This document shows positions 42,625 to 51,592 of a DNA stretch of 64,000 nucleotides, piece after piece (the first letter of the stretch is position 1; each line of letters begins with the position of its first letter). The stretch is from contig NZ_JONV01000007.1 in NCBI RefSeq assembly GCF_000712035.1, positions 310,001 through 374,000 of the forward strand. Reading direction: 5' to 3'. The DNA comes from Salinicoccus luteus DSM 17002. Lineage in GTDB: Bacteria; Bacillota; Bacilli; Staphylococcales; Salinicoccaceae. The position numbers and the translations under genes were made by a program. The notes beneath the pieces were generated by a model. The model did not search any database, was not told where the DNA came from, and worked only from the letters and a program-made list of their open reading frames with translations.

Positions 42625-42670
42625 AAAGACCTCTCCGTGCCCGGCTCGAGCCGAGCACGGAGAGGTCTTT
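42625..42670. terminator. Very long bidirectional terminator hairpin
   Basis: A perfect 16-bp stem (42625-42640 with 42655-42670) whose loop contains the 12-base palindrome CGGCTCGAGCCG, so the hairpin can extend almost completely; followed by T residues. Confidence 0.9.
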
Positions 42671-42672
42671 TT

Positions 42673-43368
42673 CTATTTGACTTTCACCGGCACCGAACGG
42701 ATGAGGGACTGCAGCAATGCGATGGTGAAGAGAATGAGCAGCAGGCTGAATATGATCGTCAGCAGCAGATTGCCGGAGCCGTATCCCGCCAACTCCATGT
42801 TGAAGAATGTTCCCGCCGTCTGGAATGTCCACATCGAATCGATCGCAGCCGTGATGCCAAGGCTGAGTACGATGGCGATCATGCCGCCGAGGAAACCGCG
42901 GTAGAATCCGATGCTGATGATGAACCCGGCCAGGAAGAATACGTATGCCGTCAGCAGATGACCAATGATGTGGACCAGTGGGCCGGCTGTCGTGTCAAAT
43001 GCGGCTATGCCATCGCCAAACCACGGCATCATGCCAAGAACGAGGGAAAAGACCCATGTCACGACTGCCAGGCCGACTGTAACCACGCCACCTGTCAGAA
43101 TCATGGCATTGAGGAAGGTCTTACGTGTCAGGCCAAGGCTGATTGCGAGTTCCAGGAACACGAATACCGCCATGATCCCTGCTACAAGCATGAAGATGCG
43201 GTTTGCCGATGCGGCCATCGCATAGAATGACATTTCATTCACTTCGGCCTCATTGACGAACAGTGACACGAGAATATATATCACAGCCATGATCGGCAGA
43301 TACCACATCGTCCACTTGGCGATTTCCTTCGAAAAGTCCATTGTTGCCAGTTTCAGTTTATTGTTCAT
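42673..43368 (-). CDS. ABC transporter membrane subunit
   Basis: A 231-residue membrane protein with six hydrophobic helices (about 20-40, 52-75, 90-115, 130-155, 160-180, 200-225). Its start overlaps the end of the ATPase gene by four bases, so it is the membrane partner in a GntR-ATPase-permease operon. No sequence motif identifies the substrate. Operons of this type (YtrA-like) in low-GC Gram-positives respond to cell-envelope stress or export peptides. Confidence 0.78.
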   Translation of the reverse strand: MNNKLKLATMDFSKEIAKWTMWYLPIMAVIYILVSLFVNEAEVNEMSFYAMAASANRIFMLVAGIMAVFVFLELAISLGLTRKTFLNAMILTGGVVTVGLAVVTWVFSLVLGMMPWFGDGIAAFDTTAGPLVHIIGHLLTAYVFFLAGFIISIGFYRGFLGGMIAIVLSLGITAAIDSMWTFQTAGTFFNMELAGYGSGNLLLTIIFSLLLILFTIALLQSLIRSVPVKVK

Positions 43369-44249
43369 TGTACACCCTCCCTGTCTTCAGTCATTCGAAT
43401 AAACAATTCCTGCAGTTTCAAAGGTGCAATGTTCAAATAGCGTGACTGCGCTTCCTGCCTCTGCAGCTCTTCCAGATGTCCAAGCACCATGTCCGACTGC
43501 GTCGGCCCGAGGTACTCCGTGGCAAGCACGTCCATCCCACGGGTGAAGTGCGCCACTTTCTCTTTCGGCCCCGTGACCCTGAATCCACGCTCAAGGAATA
43601 TATCCAGCGGCTCCTGCAGCATCACCCTCCCCTGATGGATGATGATGACCTCATCAAACAGATATTCCATCTCGGATACGATATGGGTGGAGAGGATCAT
43701 GATCCTCGGACTGCGCGCATTGGCTTCGATGACCTTCTGGTAGAAGTACTCCCTCGATGGGGCGTCCATCCCGTTCGTCACTTCATCAAAGATGGTGACC
43801 GGCGAATTCGAAGCAAGGCCGAGTACCGCATTCACCGCCGCCTGCTGGCCTTTCGACATGCGGTTGAGCGCCTTCCTGCGGTCAATCCTGAAACCATCGA
43901 GGAGTGCGTACGCATAATCGGTATCGAAGTCCTGCTTGTACCGCTGCGTCATCCTGCAGAAATCCTCGGGTGTCCGGTACTCCTCCGAGTAGTCGACTTC
44001 GTAGAGGAAATCCACCTTCGGCATCAGCTCCGCGTTTTCGTACGGATCCTGCCCGTCGATCGTGACCACGCCACGTGTCGGTTTCCTGAAGGAGGCGATC
44101 AGGGACAGCAATGATGTCTTTCCTGCACCGTTCCTGCCGAGCAGACCGTATACCCTGCCGGCCTCCATCTTCAGTGTGATGTCTTCGAGCACCCTGTCCT
44201 TCTTTATGTCCAAAGATGCATTCTTCACTTCCAATACACTATTCGCCAT
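43365..44249 (-). CDS. ABC transporter ATPase with altered signature motif
   Basis: A 294-residue ATPase. Walker A is GLLGRNGAGKTS near residue 40, Walker B is VTIFDEVTNGMD with the catalytic glutamate, and the H-loop is LSTH. The signature reads NRMSKGQQAAV in place of LSGGQ, as in many YtrB/EcsA-type exporters. A C-terminal helical extension (FRVTGPKEKVAHFTRGMDVL) follows the core. Start at 44249 has GGAGG upstream within the end of the regulator gene (11-bp overlap). Works with the 42673-43368 permease. Confidence 0.87.
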   Translation of the reverse strand: MANSVLEVKNASLDIKKDRVLEDITLKMEAGRVYGLLGRNGAGKTSLLSLIASFRKPTRGVVTIDGQDPYENAELMPKVDFLYEVDYSEEYRTPEDFCRMTQRYKQDFDTDYAYALLDGFRIDRRKALNRMSKGQQAAVNAVLGLASNSPVTIFDEVTNGMDAPSREYFYQKVIEANARSPRIMILSTHIVSEMEYLFDEVIIIHQGRVMLQEPLDIFLERGFRVTGPKEKVAHFTRGMDVLATEYLGPTQSDMVLGHLEELQRQEAQSRYLNIAPLKLQELFIRMTEDREGVQ

Positions 44250-44619
44250 CTCTATTCCCCTCCATCTCATGAATCAACCCTTCAATCTCCTGTGTTGAAA
44301 AACCCAGCTTTTCCGCTTCATCAATCATCGGTTTCAAGTATTCACTGACAAAGCGCTCTTTCCTGCCGTCGAGCAGCACACCCCTTGCCTCCGGTGCGAC
44401 GAACATGCCGACCCCCCGCTTCTTATAGATGACACCTTCATCGACGAGCTGATTGACACCTTTTGACACCGTCAGGTGGTTCACCTTGTAGAACTGGACG
44501 ATTTCATTTGTTGAAGGAATCCTGTCATGCGCCTCGAGCGTCCCGTCGATGATCTGGTCACTGATCCAATCCTTGATCTGTTCAAAGATCGGCTTCTTGT
44601 CATTGAGCACCCCCGCCAT
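44239..44619 (-). CDS. GntR-family regulator, YtrA subfamily
   Basis: A 126-residue protein: a GntR winged helix (IFEQIKDWISDQIIDGTLEA, RIPSTNEIVQFYKVNHLTV, DEGVIYKKRGVGMFV) and a short C-terminal dimerisation tail, the YtrA architecture. Start at 44619 follows AGGAGGG at seven bases. It heads the operon with the ABC ATPase and membrane protein and probably represses it. The upstream 80 bp is AT-rich with ATATA stretches (44640-44665) fitting a promoter; no operator could be fixed. Confidence 0.88.
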   Translation of the reverse strand: MAGVLNDKKPIFEQIKDWISDQIIDGTLEAHDRIPSTNEIVQFYKVNHLTVSKGVNQLVDEGVIYKKRGVGMFVAPEARGVLLDGRKERFVSEYLKPMIDEAEKLGFSTQEIEGLIHEMEGNRDGE

Positions 44620-44715
44620 ACGCACCCCTCCTAACTGGTTATATAGTTATGTATATAAGTATATACCACCGAGTGAAAAATGTAAACATCCATTCCGATT
44701 TTCCGCAAAATAAAA

Positions 44716-44735
44716 GACTCCACCGCAGTGGAGTC
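44716..44735 (-). terminator. Terminator of the ung-ywdI-ywdK operon
   Basis: A perfect 8-bp stem (44716-44723 with 44728-44735) with a CGCA loop; leftward U residues from the AAAATAAAA tract at 44707-44715. Confidence 0.78.
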
Positions 44736-44745
44736 ATGAAAAATA

Positions 44746-45111
44746 TTATAGTCTGATCATGCCGATGATGAGGCACACCCATCCGGCCAGGAAGAGTACA
44801 CCGCCGATCGGCGTGATGGCACCGAGTATGGAGATGCCGCTGACCGCCAGAATGTAAAGGGAGCCGCTGAAGAAGATGATGCCGAGCAGCATCAGCCAGC
44901 CGGCGGCCCCAAGCAGCGGCGCCCCTGTCACCTGGACGAGGATGCCGACCGCAATGAGGCCGAGCGCGTGGTACATCTGGTAGGATACGGCCTTTTCCCA
45001 GACACTCATATAATGTTCGCTGATCTTGCCTTCAAGGCCGTGCGCCCCGAATGCCCCGAGGGCCACCGAGATGAATGCGTTGATGGCCCCGAGTATGATG
45101 AAAGTCTTCAT
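44746..45111 (-). CDS. YwdK-like DUF423 membrane protein
   Basis: A 121-residue protein with four hydrophobic helices, family DUF423. The conserved opening [26 protein letters not shown]-type segment (residues 17-42) and [13 protein letters not shown] are diagnostic. Function unknown. It is the last gene after ung and ywdI in the same orientation, as in Bacillus ywdK and staphylococci. Confidence 0.88.
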   Translation of the reverse strand: MKTFIILGAINAFISVALGAFGAHGLEGKISEHYMSVWEKAVSYQMYHALGLIAVGILVQVTGAPLLGAAGWLMLLGIIFFSGSLYILAVSGISILGAITPIGGVLFLAGWVCLIIGMIRL

Positions 45112-45134
45112 TTCCTTTTCTCCTTTGAATCAGT

Positions 45135-45461
45135 CTAGAAATCGAACAGCGAATCGCCGTTGCCGAAACCGTCGTCTGTCCTGAGCGTTTCCCGGGCCGG
45201 TGCTGTTGGGGCTGATACCGGCTTCGTTCCGGCCACCTTGCCGCCCATCTGTTCGAGCATCAGGCGGTCGTGCTCCGACATCGCCTGCTTATCCTGTGCA
45301 CCGGTCGACGGAGCCCCATACTGCACGCTGCCTGCGTCCGATTTCAGCAGCCCGAGCAGCCGCTCCATCGCATAGAGGTGCTTTTCGAATTCATGCGGCT
45401 GACTGGCCACCTCCATCCTGTGGAGTTCCTGCTTCAGTTCCGCAATGATTTCCTGCTTCAT
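45135..45461 (-). CDS. YwdI-like DUF5327 protein
   Basis: A 108-residue protein with an N-terminal helical region ([19 protein letters not shown], then [13 protein letters not shown]) and a low-complexity Pro/Ala/Gly-rich C-terminal half ending in DSLFDF. It fits YwdI/DUF5327 by size and position directly after ung, which it overlaps by 4 bp. Function unknown; the terminal DSLFDF could be a short binding peptide. Confidence 0.78.
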   Translation of the reverse strand: MKQEIIAELKQELHRMEVASQPHEFEKHLYAMERLLGLLKSDAGSVQYGAPSTGAQDKQAMSEHDRLMLEQMGGKVAGTKPVSAPTAPARETLRTDDGFGNGDSLFDF

Positions 45462-46111
45462 TCCTGTTCACTCCAGTCCACCGGCTTCCTGCCATGCGCC
45501 TCCAGATAGTCATTGGCCCGGCTGAATGGACGGGTGCCAAAGAACCCCCTATGGGCGGACAAGGGACTTGGGTGGGTCGACTTGATGATGCAGTGCTTGG
45601 AGGCATCGATCAGCTTCTCCTTCTTCTGTGCAGGTTTGCCCCAGAGGATGAACACCACATGCTCCAGGTTGTCCGACACATGGCTGATGACGCCGTCCGT
45701 AAACGGCTCCCAGCCAAGTCCACGGTGGGAGTTCGCCTGGTTGGCGTCGACGGTCAGTACCGTATTGAGCAGCAGTACGCCTTCTTTTGCCCAGTCCTTC
45801 AGGCTGCCGGTCGTCCTTCTGATGCCGAGGTCCGACTCCAGCTCCTTATACATGTTCCTCAGGGAAGGCGGTATCTTCACACCATCATTGACTGAAAATG
45901 CAAGCCCATGGGACTGGCCTTTCCCGTGATAGGGATCCTGCCCCAGTATGACGACCCTCACATTTTCAAACGGTGTAAGCTCAAAGGCTGTATATATCTG
46001 TTCACGCGGCGGGAACACTTCCCCCGATTCATATTTCTCTTCAAGTGTCGTTTCCAGTTCGGAAAAGTCGTTCTCTTCTTTTACTGATTGGAAGACATCT
46101 TCCCATTCCAT
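45458..46111 (-). CDS. ung: Uracil-DNA glycosylase
   Basis: A 217-residue family 1 UDG that removes uracil from DNA. The water-activating loop is [21 protein letters not shown] (aspartate and tyrosine near residues 63-65 in fragments GQDPYH), and the minor-groove loop is [13 protein letters not shown] near residue 185. Start at 46111 (MEWEDV) follows GAGGTG; an upstream in-frame GTG is less likely. It leads the ung-ywdI-ywdK operon and is divergent from pdxK. Confidence 0.95.
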   Translation of the reverse strand: MEWEDVFQSVKEENDFSELETTLEEKYESGEVFPPREQIYTAFELTPFENVRVVILGQDPYHGKGQSHGLAFSVNDGVKIPPSLRNMYKELESDLGIRRTTGSLKDWAKEGVLLLNTVLTVDANQANSHRGLGWEPFTDGVISHVSDNLEHVVFILWGKPAQKKEKLIDASKHCIIKSTHPSPLSAHRGFFGTRPFSRANDYLEAHGRKPVDWSEQE

Positions 46112-46136
46112 GATTCTCACCTCTGTCTAAAGTTTG

Positions 46137-46145
46137 ATTATATCA
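46137..46145 (-). promoter_or_regulatory. Extended -10 promoter of ung
   Basis: Read leftward: TGATATAAT, an extended TGn plus consensus -10 (46137-46142), 26 bp before the start codon. Confidence 0.55.
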
Positions 46146-46225
46146 TTTAAGCAAGCATGTCTCTAGAAATATACCCTTCATTATAGTAAAATATCATTAT
46201 TAATGACATTGGAGGAATCTAACTC

Positions 46226-47056
46226 ATGGCACTTAAAAAGACACTCACAATTGCAGGTTCAGATACAAGTGGCGGCGCAGGCATTGCAGCCGACCTGAAG
46301 ACATTCCAGGAACATGAAACGTATGGCATGACGGCACTGACTACGATTGTGACGATGGACCCCGAAACATGGTCCCATGGTGTCAATCCAATCCCACTCG
46401 ATGTCGTTGACTCACAGATTGCGACAGCACTCTCCATTTCACCGGATGCGATAAAGACGGGCATGCTGCCGTCGGAAGAGGTCATCGAGCGCAGCAAGAA
46501 TGCCTACCTCGACAGCGATGCGAAATATTTCGTGATGGATCCGGTCATGGTCTGCAAGGGCGATGACGAAGTCCTCAACCCGGGCCTTGTCGATGCGATG
46601 GTCGAGCACCTGCTTCCGCACGCGACAGTCGTGACGCCGAACCTCTTTGAAGCGGGGCAGCTCGCCGGATACAAAACGCCGAAAACGCTGGATGCCGCGA
46701 AGAAATGCGCGGAAGTCATCCATTCCAAAGGTGCACAGCACGTCATCATCAAAGGCGGCTCTGAAATAGAAGGCGAAAAGGCTGTGGATGTATACTATGA
46801 TGGCAAAGCATTCCACCTCCTTTCAAGCGATAAGATAGACGCTTCCTACAACCACGGTGCCGGATGCACATTCGCAGCGGCCATTACGGCAAACCTCGCG
46901 AACGGCCAGGAGCCGCTTGAGGCGATCAAGAACGCCAAGGCATTCGTCACATCAGCCATCAAGAACGGCTGGAAGATGAACGAACATGTCGGCGTCGTCC
47001 GCCATGGTGCAGCCAATACTGTGGAGCAGATTGAAGTTACAGAAGAACAGATATAG
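46226..47056 (+). CDS. pdxK: Pyridoxal/pyridoxine kinase of the ThiD-like type
   Basis: A 276-residue ribokinase-fold kinase resembling HMP kinase but carrying the PdxK lid residues H210 and C214 in YNHGAGCTFAAA, the pair known from the staphylococcal enzyme where the cysteine captures pyridoxal. GSDTSGGAGIAADLK near residue 11 and MDPVMVCKG near 104 are superfamily signatures. It phosphorylates pyridoxal/pyridoxine to PLP/PNP. TTGGAGGA is the ribosome site. HMP kinase activity cannot be excluded. Confidence 0.9.
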   Translation: MALKKTLTIAGSDTSGGAGIAADLKTFQEHETYGMTALTTIVTMDPETWSHGVNPIPLDVVDSQIATALSISPDAIKTGMLPSEEVIERSKNAYLDSDAKYFVMDPVMVCKGDDEVLNPGLVDAMVEHLLPHATVVTPNLFEAGQLAGYKTPKTLDAAKKCAEVIHSKGAQHVIIKGGSEIEGEKAVDVYYDGKAFHLLSSDKIDASYNHGAGCTFAAAITANLANGQEPLEAIKNAKAFVTSAIKNGWKMNEHVGVVRHGAANTVEQIEVTEEQI

Positions 47057-47063
47057 TCACAGT

Positions 47064-47096
47064 CACAAAAGAGATAGCCCGCCTATCTCTTTTGTG
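47064..47096 (+). terminator. pdxK terminator
   Basis: A perfect 14-bp stem (47064-47077 with 47083-47096) and 5-base loop, with a TTTTGTG end; separates pdxK from yojF-bshB2-folE2. Confidence 0.85.
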
Positions 47097-47124
47097 TATG
47101 CTATTTTAAGGAGCGTTTCACACT

Positions 47125-47484
47125 ATGGAGAAGATCAATCGCGAACAGGTACAGGAGCTTTTGAACAGCTATCAGGACAAGAAGGTATACATCCACGTGG
47201 AAGTGACGAGCGGCATGTATGCAAGCCATCTGGATGACCAGGTGTTCAATACGGGCATGTTCCTGAGGAATGTCCCCGTCAACTACACCCAGGGCGCCAT
47301 CAGGGGCGGCGGCGAGGGCCAGTACCGCGTCGGCCTGAAGCTCGACAACGGTGGCTGGGTCTATGTGCTTGGCCTCACACATTTCGAAGTCAACGAGAAC
47401 AACGAATTCATCATGCACGGCTTCAACTATGAAGGCAAACTCGCAAGTGCACTTGAAATTTCTACGAAAGAATTCTTTAAATAG
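47125..47484 (+). CDS. YojF-family protein (DUF1806), partner of BshB2
   Basis: A 119-residue protein of the DUF1806/YojF family: VYIHVEVTSGMYASHLD, then FLRNVPVNYTQGAIRGGGEGQYRVGLKL are typical. Function unknown. It precedes bshB2 by 11 bp, the conserved pairing yojF-yojG of Bacillus, suggesting an accessory role in bacillithiol metabolism. Confidence 0.86.
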   Translation: MEKINREQVQELLNSYQDKKVYIHVEVTSGMYASHLDDQVFNTGMFLRNVPVNYTQGAIRGGGEGQYRVGLKLDNGGWVYVLGLTHFEVNENNEFIMHGFNYEGKLASALEISTKEFFK

Positions 47485-47495
47485 GAGGCAGCGCT

Positions 47496-48164
47496 ATGGA
47501 AAAAGAAAGACAAGTACTCGTCATCTTCCCGCACCCCGATGATGAAGCTTTCGGAGTGAGCGGTACAATGAGCCGCTATGTGGACATGGGAGTGCCGGTG
47601 ACATATGCCTGCCTGACATTCGGCGATATGGGAAGAAACCTCGGCTATCCGCCATTCGCAACACGGGAATCACTGCATGAGATACGCAAAAGGGAAGTCG
47701 AGGAAAGCGCCCGCCTGATCGGACTTGATGATCTCAGGCTTCTCGGATACCGGGACAAGACACTCGAATTCGAGCCGCCCGGCCATTTGAAGGGCGTCGT
47801 CAGGGATATGATCGATGAGCTCGAGCCGAGCCGGATCATCACCTTCTACCCCGGCTATTCCGTCCACCCGGACCATGAAGCCACTGCAGAGGCAGTCATA
47901 GAGGCCGTATCGGAAATGCCGGCATCAGAACGCCCGGCATTGCAGCTCGTCGCCTTCAGCAACAACACCCTTCAGGATCTTGGCGAGCCGGACATCGTCG
48001 TCAATATCGAAGGATACGAAGAACGCAAAGAGAAGATCATGGCAGCCCACGAATCACAGACCGGCCCCCTGCTCAAGACGCTTGCCGGCAACACGCAGGA
48101 GAGCGAAGCAGCCCGCCAGATGTGGATGAAGAATGAAACATTCTACAGTTATGATATAGATTAA
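47496..48164 (+). CDS. bshB2: Bacillithiol biosynthesis deacetylase BshB2
   Basis: A 222-residue LmbE/PIG-L zinc deacetylase. The zinc site starts with FPHPDDEAFG (residues 11-20) and is completed by the histidines of YSVHPDHEATAEAV near residue 124. It deacetylates GlcNAc-malate in bacillithiol synthesis (or bacillithiol conjugates). AGGAGGC ribosome site. It follows yojF and precedes folE2 by 11 bp, so all three are probably one transcript. Confidence 0.9.
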   Translation: MEKERQVLVIFPHPDDEAFGVSGTMSRYVDMGVPVTYACLTFGDMGRNLGYPPFATRESLHEIRKREVEESARLIGLDDLRLLGYRDKTLEFEPPGHLKGVVRDMIDELEPSRIITFYPGYSVHPDHEATAEAVIEAVSEMPASERPALQLVAFSNNTLQDLGEPDIVVNIEGYEERKEKIMAAHESQTGPLLKTLAGNTQESEAARQMWMKNETFYSYDID

Positions 48165-48175
48165 GGAGTAGACAC

Positions 48176-49054
48176 ATGGAACAATTGGATCTTAGTACTA
48201 GAGAAGCACGTTTCAGGCACTTCGGGTCCGTCGAGCCGATCGAAGGCACGAAACCCGTAGAGAAGGAAATGATGGTAGACCTGCAGAGCTCGAAGAAGGA
48301 TTTCCTGTTTGAAGTCGATTCCGTCGGCATCAACAATCTGAGCTATCCTGTAGTCATCGGCGACTTCCAGTCCGTGGGAACCTTCGAGCTTGCTACGAGT
48401 CTGAGAAGAAATGAAAAGGGCATCAATATGAGCCGTATCCTCGAATCCCTCGAGACGGAAAATGACGGCGGTGTACCGCTTACTTTCGAGACGCTGGAGA
48501 ACGTGCTTGAAATATTGCGCGTACGCATGCACCAGGATGAAGCGGAAGTCACAGGATCGGGGAAATGGTATTTCTCAAAACCGAGTCCGCATACACTGCT
48601 CAGCGGCATGGCCCACGCGGACGTCGAATACTCCATGAGGATTTCCGGAGCCGGCGTTCTGCACAAGCAGCTCGGCATGACGGCGATGGTGACTACACTG
48701 TGCCCATGCTCGAAGGAAATCAGCGAATACAGCGCACACAATCAGCGCGGCTATGTAAAGGTGCTGCTCGACATCGATCCGGAAGCGGAATTGCCGGACA
48801 ACCATAAGGAGCAGCTGTACGAACTGCTCGAAATCAATGCATCTTCCCAGCTCTATCCGATATTGAAGCGTACGGACGAAAAGATGGTCACAGAACGTGC
48901 CTATGAAAATCCACGCTTTGTAGAGGACCTCATCCGCCTGATCGCCTATGATCTCGTGGAACTCGACTGGGTCAAAGGCTTCGAACTCGAATGCCGCAAT
49001 GAAGAGAGCATTCACCAGCACGACGCCTTCAGCAGGATGTCATATCAAAAGTAA
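48176..49054 (+). CDS. folE2: GTP cyclohydrolase IB
   Basis: A 292-residue FolE2 (COG1469, T-fold). It makes 7,8-dihydroneopterin triphosphate from GTP for folate synthesis, using varied metals in place of the zinc needed by FolE. The metal/catalytic cysteine lies in TTLCPCSKEISEYSAHNQRG near residue 175, and RVRMHQDEAEV and HHxHD-like SIHQHDAF mark the family. Length is standard. It ends in front of a 20-bp terminator stem. Confidence 0.93.
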   Translation: MEQLDLSTREARFRHFGSVEPIEGTKPVEKEMMVDLQSSKKDFLFEVDSVGINNLSYPVVIGDFQSVGTFELATSLRRNEKGINMSRILESLETENDGGVPLTFETLENVLEILRVRMHQDEAEVTGSGKWYFSKPSPHTLLSGMAHADVEYSMRISGAGVLHKQLGMTAMVTTLCPCSKEISEYSAHNQRGYVKVLLDIDPEAELPDNHKEQLYELLEINASSQLYPILKRTDEKMVTERAYENPRFVEDLIRLIAYDLVELDWVKGFELECRNEESIHQHDAFSRMSYQK

Positions 49055-49091
49055 ACAGTCCCCTATCCTACCGAAGCGGCAGGGAACACGG

Positions 49092-49137
49092 AAAGAAGGA
49101 CAGGACAGCGGATGTACCCGCTGTCCTGTCCTTCTTT
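49092..49137. terminator. Exceptionally strong bidirectional terminator
   Basis: A perfect 20-bp stem (49092-49111 with 49118-49137) around a 6-base loop, with AAAG/CTTT ends. Confidence 0.93.
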
Positions 49138-49182
49138 GTTCTAGTATCAGCTTACCTACCAAATCCTTTGATAGGAAAAACT

Positions 49183-50199
49183 TTATTTTTCGCCTGAAGC
49201 CGGCAGTATATTGTTCAATGCATCATTGATGGTCATGATTCCAACGAACTTCGGACCATCCATGACAACCGCCAGCTGTTCGCTCGACCGGCGCATCCGT
49301 CTGAGTCCTTCATGTACCAGTGTACCGGACTCGAGTATACAAGGCGTGCGGGCGATGTCCTTCGCGGAGCGTTCCATCGGTTCAAGCAGTGTATCCCTGA
49401 CATGGACGACAAGAGGCGCCTCCCCTTCATCACCCATTACAAGAATCCGTTTGTGACCGGACTGTTCTGTTGCTTTTTGCACCTCACGGACCGTGGCATC
49501 TGAAGGGACGGCTGTCGGCTGTCTCCCCTCTGAAACCAGATCGTCCACTTTCAGCCTTTCAAGATCAAGGGCGCCTGATATGGGTGTGCGCATGGAGGCA
49601 TCGAGGGCGCCGACATTGGCTGAATGTTCGACGAGGTGACGGATGGTTGCGGCATCCTGCCCCCCTACCGCAGCACTCTCTACCGGCTCCACTCCTGAAG
49701 CCTTGACAAGCCGGTTGGCTATATTATTGACCCATATGAGTAGTGGGCGGAAAATCCAGATGAAGGCCCGGGCAGGCAGGCTCACAAGGAGCGCTGATTT
49801 TTCCGGATGGGCAATCGCCCATGATTTTGGAGCCATCTCCCCGACAACGAGATGAAGGAAAGTAACAATCAGCAGTGAGAGGAAGAAAGAGGCTCCGTCC
49901 GCCAGCCACAAGGGCAGGCCGATTCCGGCGAAGAGGGGCGAAAGCCATGAATCCACAGCCGGTTTGGTCACCGCCCCAAGAGCAAAGGTACAGGCCGTGA
50001 TTCCGAGCTGCGCTCCAGCGAGCATGACTGTCAGTTCATTCACCGCCTTCAATGCTGCACGGGCACTGCGACTTGTTGTTGCAGCTTCCTCAAGCCTGTG
50101 ACGGCGGGCACCGAGAAGCGCAAACTCTATGATGACGAAGAATGCAGTTAATGCGATCAATACCGCTGTTACTATGAGTACAATCCACGGGTTACTCAT
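49183..50199 (-). CDS. CNNM/CBS-domain (CorC/HlyC-like) transporter, short form
   Basis: A 338-residue protein: a DUF21/CNNM membrane domain with four helices (residues 1-180; FFVIIEFALLGARRHRLEEA, AGAQLGITACTFALG, LHLVVGEMAPKSWAIAHPE) and a CBS pair (about 205-330). It lacks the C-terminal CorC_HlyC domain found in its neighbour. CNNM proteins move Mg2+ (often export) or Co2+. It overlaps the upstream gene by 8 bp; the two probably act as a heteromer. The pairing of a long and a short member is one I associate with Actinobacteria. Confidence 0.85.
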   Translation of the reverse strand: MSNPWIVLIVTAVLIALTAFFVIIEFALLGARRHRLEEAATTSRSARAALKAVNELTVMLAGAQLGITACTFALGAVTKPAVDSWLSPLFAGIGLPLWLADGASFFLSLLIVTFLHLVVGEMAPKSWAIAHPEKSALLVSLPARAFIWIFRPLLIWVNNIANRLVKASGVEPVESAAVGGQDAATIRHLVEHSANVGALDASMRTPISGALDLERLKVDDLVSEGRQPTAVPSDATVREVQKATEQSGHKRILVMGDEGEAPLVVHVRDTLLEPMERSAKDIARTPCILESGTLVHEGLRRMRRSSEQLAVVMDGPKFVGIMTINDALNNILPASGEK

Positions 50200-51592
50200 T
50201 ATGTCCCCTCCTCTGCTCGTCTATGGAATGTATTTCTTCCCCGTTTTCCATGACATGAAGATTCAGAATGATCGAAGTAGGGACATGCCTGTCCACTCCA
50301 GTCACTTCGGCCTCCAAATAGCGTCGTATGGGTTCGTCATGAATGAAATCAGCCGGATCAACCGGCAAATGTATATCCACCTTTTCCCCCACCTCCGGCA
50401 ATTTGCCGAAATGGGCGATGATCATACCCGCAACGGTTTCATAGTCGCCTCTTGGAAGTTGATGACCAACCTCCCTTTCCGCCTCATCTATATGGACATC
50501 CCCACTCATCTGCCAAATGCCCTCTCCACCAGCTTCCACGGTGGCAGGGATTTCAGTATCGTGCTCATCAGTGATTTCCCCGACCACTTCCTCAGCCAGG
50601 TCCTCCAATGTGAGGATGCCGGCGAATCCACCATATTCATCAATGACACAGGCAAGGTCGTTGCTGGTATCAATCATATGTGCCCTGGCTTCTGGCAGGG
50701 ACATCAAAGTGGGGACCACGAGAGGCGGCTGCATGACTGCGGTTACCGGGGCATCATCCGAAACATCTCCAAGTATATCCACGAGATGTACCACTCCGAC
50801 AGGCTCATCCTCATCATTGATGACAGGATAACGGGTATGGGCTGCAGCCATCATTGCCCTCACCTGTCCGACTGTGGCCTCAGGGTCCACCATATCCGCT
50901 CTGGAACGGGGAACCATCGCATGCTCGACATCCTGCTGCGGAAAATCGAGGATGCGGTCAAGCACCATCGAAAGACCCTCAGGCAGGTCACCGCTCTCCC
51001 GGGAATCCGCAACGATATGTTCCAGATCACGCGCTGTCGCGCTGCTGTCGACATCATGTACCGGTTCTATTTTAAAGAGTCTAAGTAAACTGTTCGCTGA
51101 CCAATCGAAGAACTTGATCAGCCATCCGAAAATGCTGAGATAGATGTTCGTTGAACGGGCCAGGTTCCTAGCCAGCGGTTCAGGATTCGCAATGGCAAGA
51201 TTCTTCGGGTAGAGTTCACCAAAAATCATCTGTACCACGGTCGACAGGGCCAGGGCTACCACAGTACCCACTGATATGCTTACAGCAACAGGCACCCCGA
51301 CACCACCAAGCAGAATGCCCAGGCTCTGTCCAACCAGGGGTTCTGCCACATAACCGATGAGCAGCCCCGTAACTGTGATGCCCAGCTGGGCTCCAGACAG
51401 CATGAAGGAGGTACGTTTTGTAACGGTCAGGGCACTTTGGGCCGCCTTGTCGCCCTGGTCGGCCAATGCCCCCAGCCTTGAACGGTCGACAGACATGTAG
51501 GCGAACTCCTGGGCGACAAAATAGCCATTGGCCACGATTATCACAAAAATCACCACAATGCCAAGAAGCAGAGTCAATACAGCGGTTAGCAT
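50192..51592 (-). CDS. CNNM/CBS/CorC_HlyC-domain transporter, long form
   Basis: A 466-residue protein: CNNM membrane domain (1-200; NGYFVAQEFAYMSVDRSRL, SGAQLGITVTGLLIGYVAEP, MIFGELYPKNLAIANPE), a CBS pair (about 215-345, HAMVPRSRADM then VIDEYGGFAGILTLEDLAEEVVGE in fragments) and a C-terminal CorC_HlyC domain (WQMSGDVHIDEAEREVG onward). Predicted Mg2+/Co2+ transporter or exporter. First gene of a two-gene operon preceded by a GC-rich structured leader. Confidence 0.87.
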   Translation of the reverse strand: MLTAVLTLLLGIVVIFVIIVANGYFVAQEFAYMSVDRSRLGALADQGDKAAQSALTVTKRTSFMLSGAQLGITVTGLLIGYVAEPLVGQSLGILLGGVGVPVAVSISVGTVVALALSTVVQMIFGELYPKNLAIANPEPLARNLARSTNIYLSIFGWLIKFFDWSANSLLRLFKIEPVHDVDSSATARDLEHIVADSRESGDLPEGLSMVLDRILDFPQQDVEHAMVPRSRADMVDPEATVGQVRAMMAAAHTRYPVINDEDEPVGVVHLVDILGDVSDDAPVTAVMQPPLVVPTLMSLPEARAHMIDTSNDLACVIDEYGGFAGILTLEDLAEEVVGEITDEHDTEIPATVEAGGEGIWQMSGDVHIDEAEREVGHQLPRGDYETVAGMIIAHFGKLPEVGEKVDIHLPVDPADFIHDEPIRRYLEAEVTGVDRHVPTSIILNLHVMENGEEIHSIDEQRRGHNE

